This document shows, piece by piece, positions 8,876 through 14,743 of a stretch of 14,743 nucleotides of DNA. The notes beneath the pieces were generated by a model. It saw only the letters and a list, made by a program, of their open reading frames with translations, was not told where the DNA came from and did not search any database. The position numbers and the translations under genes are program-made. This DNA is from Synura sp. LO234KE. Its lineage: Eukaryota > Sar > Synurophyceae > Synurales > Mallomonadaceae. The DNA lies in the NCBI GenBank assembly GCA_015143735.1, contig VKHC01000182.1, forward strand, positions 1 through 14,743, read 5' to 3'. How positions within the stretch are numbered: the stretch's first letter is position 1; each line of letters starts with the position of its first letter.

Positions 8876-9492
8876 TGCCGGTTTAACCGATGATAAACCG
8901 GTCGTGATCGGTTTATCTAAGAATATTAATCGGTCTAGATCAGTTTATTTGTGAATCTAAACCTTCCTGGATGGTTTATTTCAATCTGTAAACTATGCAA
9001 GAGCTTTTAATGATTGAATTCAGCATGTTTGACAAAATTGGGCGTTCTCTTCCTACCCTTAGATGACGTAATCGTTATCGATAATTTTAAAAAATTCGAA
9101 TCACGATTTTTCGTCTCTACGTTACCATAATCCGCCGTACACCCGTCTCGAGTTTCAAACCTAGAATAGAAACTTCAAAATTTCTTCATTTTGCACATAC
9201 GTACAATCATAGGAGGGTTCATAATTGTACAAAAAAGACGATATTTCGCTGCCTATCCAACGTCAAAGATGGAATGCTTAGTATCATAGACTGCATCGAT
9301 TCTACCACTGCTTACTCTTTTAACACAAACCCAGTTTATGTTAGTCCTAGAACCTCGCATCATCTCGGAACGATCTCGTTGTTTTCTCCTTATTTTCTCG
9401 GCAAGTCCCCTCGAAAAGTTTCTCGAAAATATACTCGTCCTCGTTTCTCGTCGACGATTCTCGGTTTTCTTTCCCACATAAACTCTTAGTTG
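8876..9492. repeat. Dispersed repeat, copy B (ends in CATAAACTCTTAG)
   Basis: This is the same element as 2938-3516, in direct orientation and of similar length. It opens with ACCGG/GGTTTAT words, including a perfect 9-bp inverted repeat (GATAAACCG at 8892-8900, CGGTTTATC at 8909-8917). It contains AAAATTTCTTCATTTTGC and GTACAATCATAGG (compare copy A), then AGTTTATGTTAGTCCTAGAA, CTCGGAACGATCTCG, CGACGATTCTCGG and CATAAACTCTTAG. The 71-codon plus-strand frame at 9274-9489 lies wholly inside the repeat and is probably chance. The unrecognised pseudogene lies directly to its left, so the two may belong to one old element. Confidence 0.6.
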
Positions 9493-10026
9493 GTTTCTGC
9501 CGTGAATTCGTTTTTGAGGATTGAATTTTTGTGTTGCTGACCTAAATCTTTATTTTTCCTGCTAATATTACACGGTTGGCAAAATTTGGGGAGGATTAAC
9601 GTTGGGTATTAAATACTGCGTCATTCTTGTTTCTTGAGCACACAACGTTACGTATCAATATTGTTTACGTCTTTTCGGCGATATAGTGGTTTCCTTTCTA
9701 ACGTCCTCGCCAATTTGTTTGATGGTGACATATTTGCATAAAAATTTTATCTACTAAAGAAATACGAAGCTCCTTGTTCAACATCTTCGGAAGAATGCAC
9801 CACGGCGGTGAAGCTAGCAGCACCTTTTTTCTTGATCCATATGATAGTTGTACTCGTGTTGGAGCGATTTTTCCGAAGTTACCAAATCATTCTGCAATTA
9901 CTTTATCACGGAAATGATTTATGCGAAGTATCACCTCCCAAAATTGACGGTGCCTCGTAAGGTTAGTCTCCTCTATAACTAGTACGAAACTCATCGCATA
10001 AAATCAGATGTGCTCTTTTCCACCTG
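9493..10026. other. Gene-free spacer
   Basis: AT-rich sequence with no open frame above about 50 codons on either strand, and no tRNA-like or other structured RNA signal that I can see. The left end may include further diverged sequence of the repeat beside it. Confidence 0.5.
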
Positions 10027-10510
10027 TCAAATCCTAAACACCACGTCTGCTGAATCACCACAGCCGCCGGTGATTTGTCGATGAACGACGTTTTGAGGTT
10101 GTTCCTGTACTATTTTAGTAGTCGTGTAGGAGTATGCATCTAGTACATTCTGAGGAATCACTTGCTTTCGACAAGTGGAAATAAACAATAACAAGGTTTT
10201 GTGCACGACTTGCGCTTTGGCAAATGCTAGAGGTTGGTACAATTTACTGCTCTTGGTGCCTCCAGCAGCCAGTTTTGTTCGACCTCCGGTCTGTTTTCCT
10301 AAATATTTTCCTAACTCACTGATCAACAACAATAGCTACGCTATTCTCGGCTTGGGTGACCAGCAAGAAGTTATATTCGTTAAAGGTTAGCGGAAAGACA
10401 CCATGATCGATCCCTAGTAGGGCAAGGAAGTCGAGCCACAAGATAGTAAGTGGTACAGGGGGAGATGGACTAGTAAAGGATGACGCGCAGCAGATAAGGT
10501 ACAGGTGCAC
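10027..10510 (-). other. Two overlapping open frames of unknown meaning downstream of the PDI gene
   Basis: On the minus strand, 10510-10316 (64 codons, beginning at the PDI stop) and 10332-10027 (101 codons) overlap in different frames. Neither begins with ATG in a convincing context. The second reads LISELGKYLGKQTGGRTKLA and ends near ITGGCGDSADVVFRI; I do not recognise either. They could be the PDI 3' UTR, a frameshifted remnant of a mobile-element gene, or chance. A single frameshift near 10320-10330 would join them into one frame of about 160 codons. Confidence 0.2.
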
Positions 10511-11918
10511 TACAATTCCTCTCGGTCGCCTGCATCCTCCGCCGGAACCTCCTCCTTCGCATAAGCCTTAAGTACGTTGTACTTCAGCATCAGATCTGTT
10601 TTCCTCTCCGGGGTCACGCTGGCGCTGTGCAACACGTTGGACAGTCGAGTCAACTCCGTCTCGATATAGGTTGCACCTTTGCTGGCAATCTTCTCTGCAA
10701 CAGTTACATAGATTTTGGCGAAAGCCTGCAGGTTTTCAGCTAGTTTTTCGGCTGATTCCTTTATTTTTGCGACGAAATCGGCGTTCACCGTGGGGATGGA
10801 GTTGATCACCTCATCTAATTCTTTTACTCGACCAGCCGAAGGCTTCAAGGTGCCACTAGACGTTCGAAACGTACCAGCCTTGGCGTTTAAAAACGTTATG
10901 AAAGATTCAAGTTCATGCCCATCTTCGTAGTTCACATGGTCGAATGCCGAGGAGGCCGGAAAAAATTTGATCGTTGGGTATCCTTGGACATCAAATCTAG
11001 TTAGCGTACATGAATTAATTTTAATCCGATTATAATAAATAGAATTCTTCTGTCACCTCTGCGCGAGATCGGTCTCCTCTGTGCAATCCACTTTCGCGAT
11101 TACGACATTTTTGTCGCCTGCGTAAATGTTTGCTAGTTGTTCGTAAGTTGGCGCCAAACTCTTGAATGAGAGATTATTAGTATAGGTGATGCCGCTAATT
11201 ACTTAAATGATAAAATGATTAAATTAATTACCTTGCAGTGGCCACACCAGGGAGCATAAAACTCGACGAGGACATTCTTAGTGGGATCAAAAACCGTGGC
11301 GTCATAGCTTGATCCAGTGAGTTGAACAACGTTGGAGAAAGGCTTTTTCACTTTACGACGAAGTCCAACCTTATCATTAACCCACTGAACGATCCCATCG
11401 GCTTGCCTGGCTGGAAGAAGGTTACATATTTTTCGTTTAAACCAGGGAAATATTTTCTACTTACGCCCATTGTAGTCTTCTGGCTTACTCTTTGAGCTAA
11501 CACCCTTCGGAAAGAATTTAATCGTAGGATATCCTGCTATTCCCGCCTTTTCTGCTGTTTTCGTAGCTACTGTCGCGTCCACCGCTGCGATAATTATATC
11601 ATCGCCTTCTTGAAAAGTATCTCCGGCTATAGCCCACTCAGGAGCGAGATTTTTGCAATGACCACACCTAAGTGATAATCAAGAAAAATTTTATAATATC
11701 AAATAAATTAGCGGTAGCGAACGTTATACCAAGGAGCGTAATATTCCACAAGAACATTTGTAGAGCCGTCAACAATACTGTCAAAATTTGTGTCGTCCAG
11801 ATGTCTTACAGCAGCCTGCAGAAGTGAAGCAGAAAATAATCTAGGATCAAGACTTAGAAAAAAGTTCTACCTTCACATTAAGTAATGCAAGCAATCCAAA
11901 ACCGCAAAAAATTCTCAT
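10510..11918 (-). CDS. tigA: Protein disulfide isomerase, TigA/ERp38-like, with two thioredoxin domains and an ERp29-type domain
   Basis: Makes and rearranges disulfides in the ER lumen. Proposed exons: 11918-11871, 11815-11730, 11667-11465, 11410-11232, 11160-11057 and 10996-10510; all five introns are GT..AG, 54-71 nt, and in phase. The product is 368 aa. Residues 1-18 ([18 protein letters not shown]) look like a short signal peptide. Domain a has [12 protein letters not shown] with active-site cysteines at 46 and 49; domain a' has [12 protein letters not shown] with cysteines at 168 and 171. Each is followed by the cis-proline motif GYPTIKFFP. Residues about 228-360 ([21 protein letters not shown], then a helical stretch) match the ERp29 C-terminal (D) domain typical of fungal TigA. 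The protein ends DREEL, so REEL is a likely ER-retrieval signal. Intron 5 ends in GCTAACTAG, with a branch-site-like motif. The gene is divergent from an LRR gene 90 bp away. Confidence 0.92.
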
Positions 11919-12008
11919 TTTGATTCAGATTTTTATATGATGGGGACACGGATGTGCCACGTGTCAGCGAATTATCTTCAGTTTCAGCGATAACTGCACA
12001 ATTTTGAA
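11919..12008. promoter_or_regulatory. Compact divergent promoter between the PDI and LRR genes, with a CACGTG box
   Basis: Only 90 bp separate the two ATGs. The interval holds the palindrome CACGTG at 11958-11963 within TGCCACGTGTCA, and an inverted repeat GACACG (11945-11950) / CGTGTC (11960-11965). CACGTG cores are bound by bZIP and bHLH factors. Because PDI genes are classic unfolded-protein-response targets, a HacA/XBP1-type bZIP is an attractive candidate, but no exact ERSE (CCAAT-N9-CCACG) is present. No clear TATA box is visible for the plus strand. Confidence 0.5.
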
Positions 12009-12461
12009 ATGACTTCAGTTTTAACCGAAATAGAGGACAATTATTTTGTCCCCCTAGATGTGATGCCTACGGGAAGATTGAACGATGTAATGAAAAGTCT
12101 TGAGGATGGACGGCCATCAGTGATAAATTTAGATGCTTGCATCCCACCTGGAAATATTAATGTTTTACGGACTATACTGTATAGAATTGAGGAAGTGAAA
12201 GCTGTTAAGACTTTAAGCTTACGATTCAATAACCTTGGCGAGGAAGGAGGAAAGGTATTAATTGATTGGATTGCGAGAAATGATGTTTTGGAAGTTCTTT
12301 ATGTTTTGGGAACCGGGATTGAAGGCCCAGTAAAGGCCGCGCTGGAGGAGGCTTGGAGAAAAAATATGCGTGCTCATAAAATAGAAAATATGGGCTATAC
12401 ACTTATACGAATACCTGGTGTTCAGCCGCCGCCAGTGATTACAACCCCTGTTAAAAAGTAA
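12009..12461 (+). CDS. Small leucine-rich-repeat protein (ribonuclease-inhibitor type), 150 aa
   Basis: Single exon beginning ATGACTTCAG at 12009 and ending TAA at 12459-12461. The start is the first ATG of the frame. Three repeats of about 28 residues of the RI-like LRR type can be seen: INLDACIPPGNINVLRTIL (about 39-62), KTLSLRFNNLGEEGGKVLID (about 68-93) and LEVLYVLGTGIEGPVKAALE (about 94-120). The LxLxxNxLG signature is clearest in the second. A short C-terminal tail is rich in Pro and Val and ends in KK. It has no signal peptide or membrane segment, so a cytosolic or nuclear binding protein is likely. The partner is unknown. An AATAAA occurs at 12621-12626, 160 nt past the stop. Confidence 0.8.
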   Translation: MTSVLTEIEDNYFVPLDVMPTGRLNDVMKSLEDGRPSVINLDACIPPGNINVLRTILYRIEEVKAVKTLSLRFNNLGEEGGKVLIDWIARNDVLEVLYVLGTGIEGPVKAALEEAWRKNMRAHKIENMGYTLIRIPGVQPPPVITTPVKK

Positions 12462-12620
12462 AAAAAAGTATCTGGTTCTTAATTGGTTTAGAATATTAAC
12501 TTACGCACAGATGTTTTTCGTTTTCATTACAGCTTATTTTTCAGTTAGCTCCAATCGTCTGTGTGGCATGAATTTCAAAATATTCTACTAATTACATTAT
12601 TTTACAGCTATTGAATTAAA

Positions 12621-12626
12621 AATAAA
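12621..12626 (+). other. Candidate polyadenylation signal AATAAA
   Basis: The hexamer lies in A-rich sequence 160 nt beyond the LRR stop codon and is a plausible 3' end signal for that gene. Confidence 0.3.
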
Positions 12627-12636
12627 AACTTGATTA

Positions 12637-12858
12637 CTATCTCGTTTTTATGCTTGTGGGAAATCTTTCGGCGGCAATCTTACTGAAAATCAAAATGTTG
12701 CTGGTAACATTATGGAACGTCAGAAATATTAGACGGGATTGCTCCTCAGCAAAGCGCCGCACAGGGCCGCGGGGGAAAATTTGATTTCGAAGGTCAGCCG
12801 TCGTTACACTTTTCTTCTTCGGTTGTCTGTCATGCGCAGTAAATGATTGCAAGTCCAA
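12637..12858 (-). CDS. Doubtful small basic ORF, convergent with the LRR gene
   Basis: A 73-codon open frame whose first possible start is TTG; no in-frame ATG is present, so a start would require an upstream exon. The translation is basic and includes RQPKKKSVTTADLRNQIFPR, RRFAEEQSRLIFL and ILIFSKIAAERF. The pattern faintly recalls a small histone-fold protein, but not enough to claim it. It could be chance or part of an unannotated spliced gene. Confidence 0.18.
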   Translation of the reverse strand: MDLQSFTAHDRQPKKKSVTTADLRNQIFPRGPVRRFAEEQSRLIFLTFHNVTSNILIFSKIAAERFPTSIKTR

Positions 12859-12861
12859 ATA

Positions 12862-13430
12862 GCTAGAACTTGCTTCGGCGATCCAAATTCTTCTTTATCG
12901 GGATACTAGTAGGACTAGCTCCTCGTCCACACCTACTACCCCGTTCGGCCGGTACTAGTTACATCAGTCAGGCCTCGGCGTGTGTGGTATGATCACGCAC
13001 TTACTCCTCGGTGAGGAGTAGGAATGTACACAGTTCATCATTTCGGATGGTGATGGTACTGCATTATGATAGTAACTGTTCTACTATGTTCCTCCATAGA
13101 AAGCTGCTGCAAGTACTACATTTCTTACTACCACTTTCCACTACTACGGAGATTTCACGCAATCATCCTGCCTACTACTAGTTAGGACCTTCATCCACGA
13201 AGTAGATTCACTTTTTCAACAACAAAATACAAAATAAATAAATGCAAAGAGATAAACGACCTCCTTCTTTTCTCTTAAAGCGATGCTTCAACACAACGTT
13301 ATTTCTCGGCTAAAATATAGGGAAATCAGTGCATTGATGTTATAAAATTAATCCACACCGATGTCCTGGCGCTCATAGAAAATATGTACAGAAGAAACGA
13401 AAGCAGAACGCGCTACGGACTATCCAGAAT
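12862..13430. other. Gene-free spacer rich in ACTA/TAGT words
   Basis: No supported gene. The part at about 12900-13200 is unusually rich in CTACTA, ACTAGT and TAGTAG-like words without a fixed period, and includes a perfect hairpin at 13002-13020. It may be a decayed repeat. Confidence 0.4.
13002..13020. repeat. Perfect 8-bp inverted repeat with 3-nt loop
   Basis: TACTCCTC (13002-13009), GGT loop, GAGGAGTA (13013-13020). It lies in the spacer and has no T-tract, so it is not an obvious terminator. Confidence 0.7.
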
Positions 13431-13565
13431 TCACTCCTCCACCGCCACGATATAAGGTACAGTGCACCATACATAAAGGAGGGCGTTCGTAACTGTCGTA
13501 GCTACTAAGTCTTCACGGGGTTCAATCTCGACAGGAATCCCTCTCGTGATCTCTTCGATAATCAT
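13431..13565 (-). CDS. Small ORF overlapping the ankyrin gene stop (44 aa), possible frameshifted C-terminus
   Basis: An ATG whose last two bases are the first two of the ankyrin gene's TGA opens a 44-codon frame ending in TGA at 13431-13433. It reads MIIEEITRGIPVEIEPREDL, then LVATTVTNALLYVWCTVPYI, and ends AVEE. It has ordinary protein composition and a hydrophobic segment. The junction is a GGGG run, and one extra G would fuse it in frame to the ankyrin protein. It is therefore either an extension lost to a homopolymer indel (real or sequencing error) or a chance frame. Confidence 0.3.
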   Translation of the reverse strand: MIIEEITRGIPVEIEPREDLVATTVTNALLYVWCTVPYIVAVEE

Positions 13566-14711
13566 CCCCAGCCAAGTGCTCCTCTGGAACGCAGCAATTC
13601 TCTGATTTCACTTGTTTTGGCCAAGCTCAGGGCTGTCTGTCCGCGCTGTAAGAGGCGACCGATCACAGTGATGTAATGTACATCGGCAGAGACAAAAAGT
13701 CAATCTCACAGGATAATGCTGAGGGATACCTACAGAATGTCAACACACTTGTTCCCTACTCTACACGCTTTACGTTCTATGCTCCTGTCTTAGTACAAAT
13801 ACCCCGTGATGATCGGACAACGCTTACCCAGCCCTGTACGTTGACGTTGGCGCCTCGCTCCACCAGAAGCTGAACAACATCTCTCGCACCACTGCGCGAC
13901 GCCCATATCAAGGCCGAATTTCCAGCCTGATAATGTGTTTATTTGTTAAGCAAACTTGTCATATTGTTTGATGTAATTTGCGTTATCCCGGCGGCGGTGA
14001 AGAATTAAATGACCCGAGTAGGAGCTCTATCAGAAAGCATTATATCACGGGACGAGAGGCGCCAGAAGTACCCTTGCGACCTAGTCCACTCGTTAGACCT
14101 TACCCTGTCCTTCGCGTTGACCAGCGCCGGGTAAGCGTCTAGTGCCTCTCTGACCTTCTCCGTCCTCCCGTGGTAGGCATAGTCCCGGATGAAGACATGC
14201 GGAGGGACAGCTGTGCGAACAAGATTGATGTGATGGCTGCACCATTGGAAAGGAATTGGGCACGGGCAACGAACCTGGTGTATTGATATCAGCACCGCTC
14301 CTCAGTAACAGCTTCACCGTCTCGATATGTCCTTTAGCCGATGCACAGATCAGCGCGGTGTATCCCAGCTAAATTCAGTAGGAAAAAAACAGAATTATTG
14401 AGAAACCTTACGAGTGGTCTCTAAACGTCATTTTTATCCATACTGTAATTGCCAAACTTACTCCAGCACAATCGAGGTCCGGATATACAGCAAGTTCATC
14501 CTTAATTGACTCGTGCTTCCCACTAAAGGCCATGTCCCACACGAAAGTGTCACTTGATGGCCTAGTTGGCAATTCTGCTCGTTCGTTGCATCAGAAAGAA
14601 TATTGAAATGGTGAATAGCTAGATTCAAGAAAAGTGGATAGTAATAACTTCCAAAATCAAATGTATTTCCTTACAGACATTGAGCAACACTTATCAATAG
14701 TGGGCGGAAAA
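13562..14711 (-). CDS. Ankyrin-repeat protein, at least five exons in window, 5' end probably outside
   Basis: Exons, 5' to 3': tentative 14711-14675, then 14561-14462, 14368-14275, 14210-14104, 13926-13828 and 13645-13562 (TGA at 13564-13562). All junctions are GT..AG and in phase. Ankyrin signatures are YTALICASAKGHIETVKLLL followed by GADINTP, and NSALIWASRSGARDVVQLLV followed by GANVNVQG, ending with GQTALSLAKTSEIRELLRSR. Each is preceded by a related helical unit: FVWDMAFSGKHESIKDELAV and FIRDYAYHGRTEKVREALDA. The protein is thus two copies of a two-repeat module plus a closing half-repeat. The role is probably protein-protein interaction, and the partner is unknown. If the first exon is wrong, an ATG at 14533 gives a shorter start. 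The last intron (13646-13827) is 182 nt. Confidence 0.7.
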
Positions 14712-14743
14712 CTGTGGGAAATTTGAAATTTTGAAAGGGAATG

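Noticed and set aside
9274-9489. 71-codon plus-strand ORF
   Set aside because: It lies entirely in dispersed repeat copy B, and the frame is not kept in copy A.
14093-14317. Minus frame 14317-14093 as its own gene
   Set aside because: It reads through the intron at 14274-14211; spliced, its first part is an ankyrin exon.

Overview
The window looks like nuclear DNA of a fungus or a closely related unicellular eukaryote. Genes are broken by short GT..AG introns (mostly 50-116 nt, several with CTAAC, CTAAT or CTGAT branch-point-like motifs). One gene encodes a secretory-pathway disulfide isomerase of the fungal TigA type, and the long spacers carry degenerate repeats. There are no operons and no Shine-Dalgarno sites. 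A NELF-A homologue argues against ascomycete or basidiomycete yeasts and filamentous Dikarya, which as far as known lack NELF. An early-diverging fungal lineage is the best guess; the species cannot be named.

Layout. 1-2043 (+): intronless 3' part of a putative GT-A-fold glycosyltransferase-like protein, open through the left edge. 2044-5504: gene-free spacer with a foldback (MITE-like) element at 2571-2861, copy A of a roughly 600-bp dispersed repeat (2938-3516), and a cluster of ACCGGTTATAGC-type short repeats (3610-3840). 5505-7868 (-): a nine-exon gene for a NELF-A-like protein, about 486 aa when spliced. 8115-8863 (-): a decayed, unrecognised coding sequence. 8876-9492: copy B of the dispersed repeat. 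9493-10509: spacer with two weak overlapping open frames. 10510-11918 (-): a six-exon protein disulfide isomerase (368 aa, two CGHC thioredoxin domains, ERp29-type C-terminal domain, C-terminal REEL). 12009-12461 (+): a single-exon 150-aa leucine-rich-repeat protein, divergent from the PDI across only 90 bp. 12462-13430: spacer with one doubtful ORF. 13431-14711 (-): an ankyrin-repeat gene whose 5' end probably lies beyond the right edge, with a small ORF overlapping its stop.

The genes do not form one pathway. The PDI and the LRR gene share a compact divergent promoter holding a CACGTG box, so co-regulation is possible. The most notable item is the NELF-A-like gene: both its N-terminal (NELF-C-binding) region and its C-terminal conserved region are recoverable once introns are removed, which implies promoter-proximal pausing machinery in this organism. 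All exon boundaries were worked out by eye from reading frame, splice consensus and family similarity; they have not been tested against transcripts.
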